Shown piece by piece: positions 1-11,800 of a DNA stretch of 64,000 bases. Position 1 is the first letter of the stretch; every line of letters begins with the position of its first letter. The stretch lies in contig OX411552.1 in NCBI GenBank assembly GCA_948146395.1, positions 854,001 to 918,000 on the forward strand, read 5' to 3'. The position numbers and the translations under genes are program-made. The notes under the pieces were generated by a model. The model saw only the letters and a program-made list of their open reading frames with translations. It was not told where the DNA came from and made no database searches. This DNA is from Fragum whitleyi. Lineage: Eukaryota; Mollusca; Bivalvia; Cardiida; Cardiidae.

Positions 1-536
1 CACTACATTTTTTGAGTAATATTGAGTCAAACCGTTTCACCCGGTTTAGATCCAGTTTCTAAGAAAGGTCAATATTGCCGATCGTCATAATTCGTTTCGT
101 TTACAGTGTGAAGGGTTATAGGTACAGAAGCATCCGTTTGGCGGCAATAGATGATCTACCCGACGACGATAAAAGATGACAATTCTAAACAGATAAACAA
201 CGCTTTACCCGATATTGGATTTCTCACTCGTCATTCGAGCATTCAGGCCGGCGATTTTGCATTTTTGGCTCCCTGATTTTTTTTCAGGCTCAAATTTCTT
301 CAGGTCGGGAGAAACTGACTCCCGATCGGGAGAGCGGGAGGAAGGGTAAAATATCAGGAGAATACGTCGAGATCGGGAGATATCACATGTCTGCTTATTT
401 CAGAGACATCAAATAATATGTATATTTATTGTCTTTACTGAGTTCTAATAATGAAAGAAGAAGGTAGACTTATGTAAAATCCAAAAGTATGACAAATATC
501 ATTAAACAGTATTTGAAACAAACAACTTTTTGCCAC
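1..536. other. CpG-containing stretch, possible GAS8 promoter or 5' UTR
   Basis: No coding exon recognised. The first ~400 bases have more CG dinucleotides than the introns that follow and are not part of any repeat seen elsewhere in the window. A promoter or non-coding first exon is possible but no core element could be singled out. Confidence 0.25.
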
Positions 537-930
537 CAGTCTGGAGGACCTGTAAACCTTATTATTACAGGTCCTCGGTGATAGCAATAGGTTCTGCATG
601 AAGTCCATGTTTGAATTTTATCAATTCAGAGGATAAATTGTTAGGAAAACATTTTTTGAAAAAGAAGAAATTGCTTATGACAAGCAATTTCCTCTTTTTA
701 CAATGTTTTCCATTTGGTAATGCAAATTTATCCACAGAGCCTGACCAGAGTCTTCACCTGCGCTTTTTAGATAGATGAGTCTCTGTGTGTTTTCTGACTT
801 ACAGCGATCTTCTTATTACACTGTGTTACTGGCTAAGCTGATGGTTCTTTGTGACTTGTACATGTTCCAAATTGTTGGAAATGTCACACACATGCTCAAA
901 CTTTATACTTGGTCAATCTAGTGTTGGTAT
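537..930. repeat. Two adjacent MITE remnants
   Basis: 537-720 is a copy of the family also at 18985-19292, 27228-27415 and 37178-37400: CAGGTCCTC inverted pair, then GAAGAAATTGCTT hairpin. 735-925 resembles the family ending in TTGGAAATGTCACACACATG, also near 13829, 35848, 51704 and 60826. Confidence 0.65.
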
Positions 931-1244
931 AGGCTCACCGTTGAATTATTCTTTGATTGCACTGAGAGGGAGACAAGGGCCGTTACAAACCTTTGGCTGA
1001 CTAAAAGTGCTTGGGCATACATGTCCCTATTCTTTTAGTTTGAAATTTACTATGCCTAAGTATATATGAATTTTGGTTAAAGGCATATGTGAATCACATA
1101 GGATAATGACTTGACTTGAACATTTTATTTTGAAGTATTTCTTAAAATGTGCAAGAAATTAGCGCTGAAACAAATATGGATTAAATAGTCCTTTGTGGAA
1201 TCCAATCCCTTGTCTATATTAGGTATAAAGGTGCTCCACCAGTT

Positions 1245-2600
1245 TTTATAGGCCCGAAGGGTAGTATTATGTCATGGCCTCGGTCGTCTGTCCGTTTGTC
1301 CATCCGTCTGTCTGTCCGTTAGCATTTTTTGTGTGTGCGCAACTCCTCCTAAACTATCAATGGGAATGAACTGAAACTTGGCAAAATTACCCCCTATGAT
1401 GTCTAGTTGTGCATAAGACCTTTGAAATTCAAATCACTTCACTCATTCCTGAGAAATCTTGAATTATCTGCCCTTGAATATAACCAAAATCACTGTTTTT
1501 TGTGTACATAATTCCTCCTATACTATCAATGGGAATGAGCTGAAACTACACACAATTACTCTCTATGATGTCTTGTTGTGCATAAGACCTTTGAAATTCA
1601 AATCGCTCCAGTCATTCCTGAGAAATCTTGAATTATCTGCCCTTGAATATAACCAAAATCACTGTTTTTTGTATGAGCAACTCCTCCTAAACTATCCGTG
1701 GCAATGAGCTGAAACTACACACAATTACTCTCTGTGATGTCTAGTTGTGCATAAGACCTTCGAAATTCAAATCGCTCCAGTCATTTCTGAGAAATCATGA
1801 ATTTTCTGCCCTTGAATTAAACGAAAATCACTATTTTTGTGTGTGCAACTCCTCCTAAACTATCAATGGGAATATGCTGAAACTAGACACAATTACTTCC
1901 TATGATGTTTAGTTGTGCATAAGACCTTTGGAATTCAAATCGCTCCAGTCATTCCTGAGAAATCATGAATTTTCTGCCCTTGAATTAAACGAAAATCACT
2001 ATATTTTGTGTGCAATTCCTCCTTATCTATCAATTGAAATGAGCTGAAACTAGACACAATTACTCTCTATGATGTCTAGTTTTGCATAAGACTTTTCAAT
2101 TCAAAATGCTCCAGTCATTCTTGAGTTATCTTGGATTATCTGCCCTTTAGATGATGAAAAAAAAAAATTCTTGTCAGCTCATTTTCTCTCCTACATTTTG
2201 GATGGGAATGAAAGGAAACTTGCCATAATGACTCTGTAGGTTGTCTGTTTGTGCTTAGGACTAAATATTTTTTCATATTTAAAGTAGTTCCAGATTTATC
2301 TGCCCTTTACTTCACAAAATAGTTTAAATTTACAGATTTTTTGGTGCGTGTGTGAGCACAACTCCTACAAATTTGATTGGATTGAAATGAATCTTGCCAT
2401 AATGTTACCCTGATATTTGGTTAAGCATAAGACTTCAGAAATTCAAAAGGCTTGGGTCTTTCTTGTATTATCTGCCCTTGAATTGATTGAAATTCACTAT
2501 TTTTCTTTTGTGAGCAACTCGTCACACTTTGAATTGGAATGAACTGAAACTTGCAAAATAACTGTTTGGCATATAGTTGTGCATAAATCATTTTCAATTC
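1245..2600 (+). repeat. Tandem ~170-bp repeat element, Helentron-like layout
   Basis: Head with a GTCTGTCCGT-type microsatellite at 1283-1320, then about seven diverging units of CTCCTAAACTATCAATGGGA ... GTTGTGCATAAGACC. A second truncated head starts near 2608. Confidence 0.8.
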
Positions 2601-2869
2601 ACACTCAAAAGGTCATACTATGTTATGGCACCAGTTGTCTGTCTGTCTTTTTGAAATATTTTTAGCTATCATTCAAGCTCACGTTACTGACAAGCCAAGG
2701 TTACTAACAAGCCCCATTGGGCGTATATGCGCCGCTCTGCGAAGCTCTTGTTAGCTCCACTGATCAAATCGAGGTTAAAGCACAAGACTGTACTAAGTGT
2801 CTATACACTGTACACTGTAATGACTTTTAGTACAGTCTTGCACCAAACCCTCGAAATATCAGAGGGGCA

Positions 2870-2872
2870 ATG
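2870..2872 (+). CDS. GAS8: GAS8 candidate first coding exon: ATG followed directly by a donor
   Basis: The next exon opens in phase 0 with PPKKKK, so the upstream exon must end with a complete codon. GGGCAATG followed by GTATGT places a start codon exactly at a strong donor, 141 bases before the next exon. No other ATG next to a good donor was found upstream within the window. The 5' UTR end is unknown. The choice is inferred. Confidence 0.45.
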
Positions 2873-5800
2873 GTATGTTTTCCATCTTTCTGTTTGTCTG
2901 CCTGTATTTCTGTCCATGAACAATTTTTGTTTACAAGCTCTAGATATAAGATTTTAGTCACCCAATGCTAACATTCTATCACTGAACTGCTAGAATAAAT
3001 TTGAATCTTTCAGCCTCCCAAAAAGAAGAAGAGTGGTAAGAAAGGAAAGAAAGGGAAGAAGTCTGGGAAGGCTAAAACACCCACAGTTATTGATGGAATC
3101 TCTACGGAGGAGATGACAAAAGAACAGGTAAGCGCAACACATTTTCCCTCATATCTTCCCTTGTTCTCTGTAGCAAACATCCATCAGGGATATCATTTTC
3201 TCACATAGTTACTCTTGTCTTCCATAATAAACAGCCATTAGAAATATTATTGTCTTACACATGTGTAAGATCTCATTCTAAGTGACATCATCATGTTGTA
3301 ATTAAACACATATTTTCGCAGTTTTTTTGTCATCAGAGAGTTTCAAAAATTGCTTTTTATGAACACAAAGTTGTTTATGTGAGATAAAGAATCTGTTACT
3401 TGAATATAATATTATTTGAAAAGTGCTGATCTTAGACTGGTCTAGAATAGAATGGTTATCTCGCCAAGGCTTGCTTAATAACTATTCAATTTTAGACTCG
3501 ATTAAGATCAGCTTGTCTCAAACAAAACCTCATTAAATCTCATAAAATCATATTTTAATATCTTACACTAGTGTAAGATCCTTCTTTGATTGATGTCATT
3601 TTTTATAGGGATGAGTGTCTTTTTCACTGCGTATATTGGGGTATAAAGTGCAATTGTCTTAGCACATGGCAAATAACGCCCATAACACGTTATATTTAAG
3701 CCATGTGCTAAGGTAATTGCACTTTATACCCCAATAAACGAAGTGAAAAAGACACTCATCCCTTAAAATTGCAATCCTCTAGATTGAAGAAACTATTAAA
3801 ATACTCGGCCAAACATTAAAGCTTCATGTCTACTTTCTGCGCGTATTTTTAGATCATGTATTTTTTTATCTCGCTATCGAAGTGAAATGTCAAAAAGTAA
3901 AGCAAATGATACACAAATAAACAACAACTTTGAAATTCGTATAGGTACTTATGACAGAAAAATTGTTTCTGCCAAGTTAGTTTGTATTTTTAGACAAAAA
4001 CGGCGAGGTCGGTCTCAGTTGAGAGGGTTGCTTGGTGGTCTTCGTCAACTCGCTGTTTTCTAAGTTTACGTCAATTCAGAATCAGAAATGCATGCACGGA
4101 ATCGTAAATTCTTTCGAAAATATCTTAATTTATAATCGATTAAATAGCAATATTGCGTTGATGATTGGAAACTAGGTAAAATCGAGTTCCTACAACACAG
4201 ATCTTTCACATCGAAGGTTGGGGGTTTCCTGAAAGACCTATTGCATTTTATACAGAAATAAAGTGCAATGGATTTCCCCACATGATGCGATTTAAGCCAA
4301 TCAGAATTCTTTATTTTATTGGATTGCAATTATCATCTAAACAACTGCTTACTCATTATTTTTGATTCTTTTGTTGGAGTCAGATGAAAAATATGTATTT
4401 TATTTTCATTACTTTTTTCTTTACTTATGGGATATTCATTCAAGTTAAAAGGAAAATGTATTGAAAAGCCATCAACTACCTTTGGGTAAAAAGAGCTTGT
4501 TTTAATTTTCACAATTGAGACAAGCTGATCGTAACCTAATCTAGAATAGAAAAATCATTAAAATCACAAATGATCGCATATATTTTCTTATGATCTTCTT
4601 TTTACTTGGTTTGTCTTGACCTTTTGGTACTTTTTATTTCAACACTTGATCATAATAGATTGTGTTTGGTATGGGGCAAGGCCTCCCCATTTTTGCTTAT
4701 GTTGTCATAGTTTCATGTATCAGTTTAACTAGAAGTATGGTTGGCAAACACTTTGTTTTTGGCTCTTACATTGTAGATAAATGACTTTTGCTTCAATATT
4801 TGATATCCTTTTCTATATAGCTGGAAGAGCACATTGTGCGTCTTCGTGAAGAATTAGACCGAGAAAGAGAGGAGAGAAATTACTTCCAGTTGGAGCGAGA
4901 CAAAGTAAACACATTCTGGGAGATTACTAAACGCCAACTGGAGGAGAAGAAAGCTGAACTTAGAAACAAAGATAGAGAAATGGAAGATGCTGAGGAAAGA
5001 CATCAAATAGAAATCAAGGTAAATAGGGTTAATTAAAGGTCTAGATGACAAGAGCAAAGTTATTTTATATAAATGGACAACAACTTGCTTCTCAATTGGT
5101 TTTAAAAAGAAAAAACGCAATCTTAATCAAAAACCTGATTTGAAAGTAATTCCATGTTTACCAGTAATTGAAACTAACTTTATATACACAAATATTACAT
5201 AAATATAACAGATGTTTCTTTCAAAAGCAACATTTGATAAATGCAATACAAATCTTGACAAAAGATGTCTCAAATAAAGATTTTTTGAATTTCAATTGCA
5301 CAAATTCTCAACTAAATAATGCATCATTGTTGAATTTAGGCTGGTACAATTATAATGTGATCAGACAGGCTAAAAAGGGAACATCTGGGGAGTGTGAATG
5401 GTATCAACCATGGTCAGACTGCACAGACTGACCAGGATCAAAACTTTATGCAAGTAATGAGTTTTCTGAATGTAGAGTGATTATTCTACCTTCCAATGTA
5501 ATCATTACTGAGATATACCTTCTGGTTGGCCTATGCTGGATCCAACCCTCTTTTCAAATATTTATTTTACAGAGTTCCCAGATGGTCCCTCATATTGTTG
5601 GGCAATTGGTTTAAAATCACAATCAATAATTGTTTTTAGTTGGAAGATCAAATCAACTAATGATTGATTGAAAAATCGTTTATTAGAAATTTATACAGCA
5701 GTCCCAGTATCATTCCTTTGAAGAAAAGAATAGACAGTTTAGTTAAAACCCATGACATAAAGACTCATCCTGCAGGTTTTTCTACTAAATCCATGGCTCG

Positions 5801-8800
5801 GCATGAAACAGTTGTAACTGCCTATAAACATATAGGCAGTTACAACTGTTTCATGTTAAGCCATGGAATTGATGTCAGTTCCGTAAACAAAATAGAAATA
5901 TATGGCCTTCATTTATATGTTAGGAACTGATTAATCGATTATTAAATTTCTTAGTTGATTATCACAATTGCAAGCTCAAACCAACTGATTATCGATTATA
6001 ATCGATTAATCTGCCCATCACTAGTCCCTCATCACATGATGGGTCACATATAGATGACAGTAGTTGTCATAAAGTTTTTACTACTTCCATTCTAGTATGC
6101 ATGTAGCCTAGTTGAGAATTGGAAATACATGCAATTGATATTATTTGTTTCAGGTTTACAAACAAAAAGTGAAACATCTGTTATATGAACATCAAAACAA
6201 CATATCGGAGCTAAAGGGACAGGGAGCCGTGGCAATCAAGTTGGCTCAGGATGAGCACAGAGGGGATGAGATGGAACTCAGAAAAGATAAGAGGGCATTG
6301 AAGGTGTCTTTGAAAGAACAGGAACTCTCTCATGAAGAAATCATCAAAAATCTTAAGAAGGTCAGTTGCTTATAAAAATAAATGTTTCAATGAGTAAAAT
6401 CATCAAACAAAACTTTTTTATATAGACATTTTTAACGATAATTATGCTGAATTTATAATTTTGTTTAAAACAAATTTTGAATTCTAGGTCTTTTACAACC
6501 AGTCTAGCTCTAATTTCCCCCTCGTTGATTAGTTAGCTAGTGGGCAGTGTGGGTTAAGATCAGACTGCACATCTCTTCAGTCAAGCTCAAGTTTTTCCCC
6601 ATAACAATTAAGTAGAAAATTGGTGGTGTAGCCTAAGGTCTGACTGTACATTTGTGATCTTAGTCTATTCTGTTTGCCAAAGCTTACCACGGCATGAATA
6701 TTTTGTGAACATCAACATATGGGTTAAAATTGATTTACCTGTCTTCAATTAATACAAGTATTCTTTCTTCCATTTAGAAACACGATGAAGAAATCACCGA
6801 GTTACGATCTGACTTTGAGAGACAGAGCCGCGAGATTGAAGCAAAATATGAGAAGAAGATGAGATCTCTGAGAGATGAGCTAGATCTGAGAAGAAAGACA
6901 GAGATCCACGAGATTGAAGAAAGAAAGAACGGACAGATAAACTCACTGATGAAGAACCATGAGAAGGCATTCAGTGACATCAAGAACTACTACAACGATA
7001 TCACCCTCAATAACCTGGCCCTGATTAACACATTGAAGGTATTGAAGTCTTTCTATCTGTAATATTAACCTCTATCAGGCAGCAAAAGTAAATAAGCAAC
7101 CAGGGATTGTTTATTTAGGGTTAATAGATTTAATATTCTTCTAGATTTTGAATTAGAATAATTATCTTGTATAGCATTTCAACTGAAATTTCTGAGAGAA
7201 CCCACTTGAAATCCTTAAGAACATGTCAACAAGTTTGAATATCACTTTCCTAAATAAATCAGTCAAGATATGAAAGAGGTGCCCTATGTTATTGCATTGT
7301 CATAAGGGTTTGTATCTCTGTAATGATATATTGCTACAGAAGCTATCTGAAATTTTTAATGTGAAAGCCACGATCAGACTGATTAAATGCACTAGAAAGT
7401 GTGAGCACTAACCTTGCTGCTCTCTATAGGAGCTTCGTTGCCAGGGGTTAATACTTACTCATGAGATAAAGGAGTCATTTGGACTTCTAAAACATGAAAT
7501 CAAGTAGTCCAAGCTCAAAGTTTATAGTCCAAATTTTCAGGGAACATTGTTGAAAAGAAGAAATTACTTGTTATGAGCAATTTCTTCTTTTTCCACATTT
7601 TTCTCCAAAGAAGAGTTTTTTCTCAAAATACTACAGGATGCAAGCAAATGTTTTCTTCAACAACTTTTGCAGTGAAAAGATCTACTCTGACAACTGTTAG
7701 AAAGGGAACTACTGCGCTGTGCATTTGTTTTGTTTTTTCAAAATATTCTCATATGACCCTTAGAGTAGATCGGACTCCTAATTTGCAAATGGAAGGAGCC
7801 CCAACTAGTACACAAGGAGCCTCATACTCCCGGACTCCCCTTAGTGTCGAACCCTGGACTTGCCTAGAATTGGTTGTTCTTCAATGAATTTGGTTATCAA
7901 CACTCATTAGGTACATCTGACACTAAATTGTACAGATTGATGTAGTAAATTCATACCTATAAAAACCTTGTTCACTTAAGCATCCTTTCACCTTATTTTT
8001 TCATTTTTACCTTTAGGAACAAGTAGAAGAAATGAAGAAGAAAGAAGAGAGAATGGAGAAACAGATGGCAGAAATCTCAGCCAAAAACAAGATGTTGGCC
8101 GAACCTTTACAGAAAGCTCAAGAGGAGGTTGAAGAGTTGAAGAAAGAATTGGCTAACTATGAGAAGGATAAGGAAACTCTCAGGGTAGGTCTATACATGG
8201 TTAAACGGACATTCAACTTTAAGTTTTTCCAACATTCCGTTTAACTCTTAAATTCTTTAGGGTACTTTTAAGTTTTGAATAATGAGAAAAAATGTAATAG
8301 TTTATCGCCATATTTTATTTTTGGGACATTCAAGCAATTCAATATTTTTCTTCCTTTCAAGATATAAGTAATATTTTGCTCATTGTAATAGATAAATAAC
8401 TCAAAGCAGAACTTTTTTAGTTTCAATATTTATAGGGACTTGCAATAGTTTTGAACTGAGGACTTGAAATGAGGCCTCTGAAAGACTTGCCTAAATCCAT
8501 ATACATGTAGTATATTTTCAAATGTTTGCTATAATCTGATGGTACAATTTATTGCATTGACTGAAATATGAATGTGCTTTTAACTAGTAGTGGCCAAGAA
8601 CTTTTCACCAATTGAATTTGTCTAAAAAAAAATCATATTGAAACTCAATTTATTCAAAACAAGCAATGTTGATTTCTGTGCATTGTGACAAAACATATTT
8701 ATGTTTTCCAGATGACCAAGGCCAGACTGAAGTTATCGGAGGAAGATAACAAATCTCTTAAATGGGAACATGAAGTGCTGGAACAGAGATTTGAAAAGGT

Positions 8801-11800
8801 AGGATAGGAAATCTAGATCTCTAGTAAAAATACTGGAAAGACCAATAAGAATTGCTTGTATAAAAAATTTAATAATTAAATTAATAATAATTTACCCACT
8901 TCTTTACAATAAAATGTTTGATTGGGTGAAATAATTTACAGAATGAATATATTGAATTCCATGAATTCCAACCAAGGTAGAAAATATAGCAATGAAATAA
9001 ATTTTTGTTGCTAATGGAGCGCAGTATGTTTCAGTCAAATAATACAGATTATGAAGAGGTAGGAACTCTCTTAGAAAATCAAAAAATGTAGAAAACAACA
9101 TTCATTTCCCTTAAGATTTTACACATCCACTGTTCATTACAAAACTGCCTTAACTGTCTTTACATTTATGTCACTTACAATAGCTTTACACTGACCAATT
9201 GATATATAAACAGGGATATTTCTTGCTCATAAAAGCATGTACAGAAATATCTCATTTAGCTGAAATTTAAGAGAAATTAAGGAGTTATTGGTGATATGTT
9301 TTAACAAATCAATGGCTCAGTGCATAACAGGTGTAACTGCCTATACAATTATAGGCAGTTACACCTGTTTTGAGCAGAGCCAACAAAATCCATCTCTAAA
9401 TTAAATTTTGCTTTGATATTTTTCTCTCATTGAGCCAATTTCAATGAAATTTCTGTCCAAAAATTGAGAGAATCTCAATATTTTACTCAAAAATGATCAC
9501 TGTATAAAACATATGAGAACAACTCCATGTTTATTGATATTACATTTCCTCAGACCCAGGATGAGAGAGATGAACTCTACAGAAAGTTTGTTAAGGCAAT
9601 CCATGAGGTTCAGCAGAAGAGTAACTTCAAGAACTTATTACTTGAGAAGAAACTCGGAGCCTTGGCAGACACACTTGAGAAGAAGGAAGCCCAACTTAAT
9701 GAAGTATTATCTGCCTCCAACCTTGATCCTACTGCCCTAACTGTTGTCACTCGCAAACTTGAGGTAAGTTAATGATTAATAATTTAAATTTTGTTGTAGC
9801 CATCAAGATTTGGGTATTCTGATTGGCTCAAAAATTGGTTTTATTCCTCAAGGAAAACAATTTGAGTTCACAGCAATTATATTAGCTCCCACAATAAGTA
9901 GTTCCACCAGATATCTGCTTGTTTATTAATAAATCGCAATATTTGTGAATCAGAATATCATATTATAAGCTATTATAAGATATGAAGAGAGTATTTGTTG
10001 GTTTTATGGAGGTTTGAAATTTAAAAAAATTATGACACTCATGCATAAATCCACTTTGCATATTCAAACAGTGTGCTTTTTTTTTTAGCTCAACAGGCCG
10101 AAGGCCAGCAAGCTATTGCCATGGCGGAGTGTCCGTCGGGCCTCTGTGCATGCCTCATTCTGTCCCTGCACAAACTTCTTAAAACATCTACTCCTTCCAA
10201 ACCAATGGGCTAATTTTAAAGAAACTTGGTCGAAATATTCCTTGGTTAAAGAAATTTTGATTGACCCCAAAATATGGGCGTTGCAGGGTGTAGCATTTTT
10301 TCACATTAGAATCTTTAAAAATCTTCTCCTCCCGAACCATTGGGCCAATTTCAATGAAACTTGGCATAGATGTTGCTTGGGTGACCCTTTACTTAAATTG
10401 TTCAAGAAATACTGGCGTGGCATGGCCAAAGTCTAGGGTTATTAAAGCCAGTGGATCAAAACAGGCCCTCTTGGGCCTCTTGTTTAGCTTCATTCTTCAA
10501 TGAAATCAGCAAATACATGCTTCATCTCTTAGAATAGATATGTTATTGAGAAAGCCTTGATGTGCTTAGCAATATTTCTACTCTAGACTCTGTTGAGATC
10601 ATCTTGTCTCAAATAAAATTCTCTTTCTCACATAGAATCATTGTTGTACTTTTGAAAATTGAAACCACTAAAAACACCAAAGAAAAAACACATAAATGTT
10701 AGTCTCATGATAATGGTGTCAATTAAAAAAATGATTTTACACATTTGTAAGGCAAGGATATCTCTAATGGCTGCTAGTTCTTAATTAGGGCTTTAATCAA
10801 TGTTTTATAAATATGAGATTGAAAGATACAATTTTATCCCAAGATGATTAGTAGCTAGTACCCCTAGTATCACTATTAAATTGTAACCCTTGTCATGTTG
10901 AATAAAAACCCTTGCAAAATTTCATTGAAATCAAAGTGCTGAAAGCACTGAATTTGCTAATTTTGAGTCAGTATCTATTTAAAAGAATTTGTTTAACCTT
11001 ACATGGTTTAAGAACGAATACTAGGTGGTATGGACTAAGATCAGACTGCACATATGTGCTGGCTGACCTTTGTCTCTACCTCCAGCCAAAGAAGGGATAT
11101 TTTGGGTTCAGCATGACAAGGGTTGAATTTAATTATAAGATATGTCTGTTCATGTTGATATCAATACATTATGATATTTCAGGATGTGTTGGATTCAAAG
11201 AACAGCGCAATCAAAGACTTACAGTATGAACTTGCCAGAGTTTGTAAGGTAGGTGAATTGAAGTAGACCTAAAAAATGGGTCTGAATTAGTTTTTTTATT
11301 AGATTGGCTGTTTTTGGAGAAAACCCGAGGTATTTTGATCACCTCCGCAAGGTTCGTGTTGGTGTGACGAAATTTAACCTTGGTCATATCTCTGTTGTTA
11401 TTGAAGATATCTTCATGAAACTTGTATGTGTGTTCACCATCACGAGAGCTATCCAGACCATGAATGGGGAAACTCTGGGTGTGTTGTTGTATGAGTAATG
11501 ACCCTTTTTGACATAAAATTTTTTGCATTATCTAGCACCTACAGGTGAGCATTGCACCTGTAGGCAGTGCTCTTGTTTCACAAAAGGTAACTTGAAAGAT
11601 AATTGTTATATATTGCCAAAGTGCCTCTAGTGGAAGAAATTGAAAAATAGAATAGTTATTTTGCATTAATCACTGTTGCTGTAATGCTTTAAAATCTTTC
11701 AACTAATTCTTGAAATTTGTGCCAAATTTGTGAACAGTAGAACTTTGGTTCAAATACAAATACAATACAAATACAAAAATTTTATTTAAAGTCGGTTACA

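Noticed and set aside
5791..5866. miRNA gene call for the P1 hairpins
   Set aside because: Pairing is nearly perfect along the full length and the family is dispersed with palindromic ends, which fits a mobile palindrome better. Without small-RNA data the call is not supported.
10116..10436. 106-codon frame in a GAS8 intron
   Set aside because: It lies wholly inside a tandem-core repeat, and its residues follow the repeat unit.
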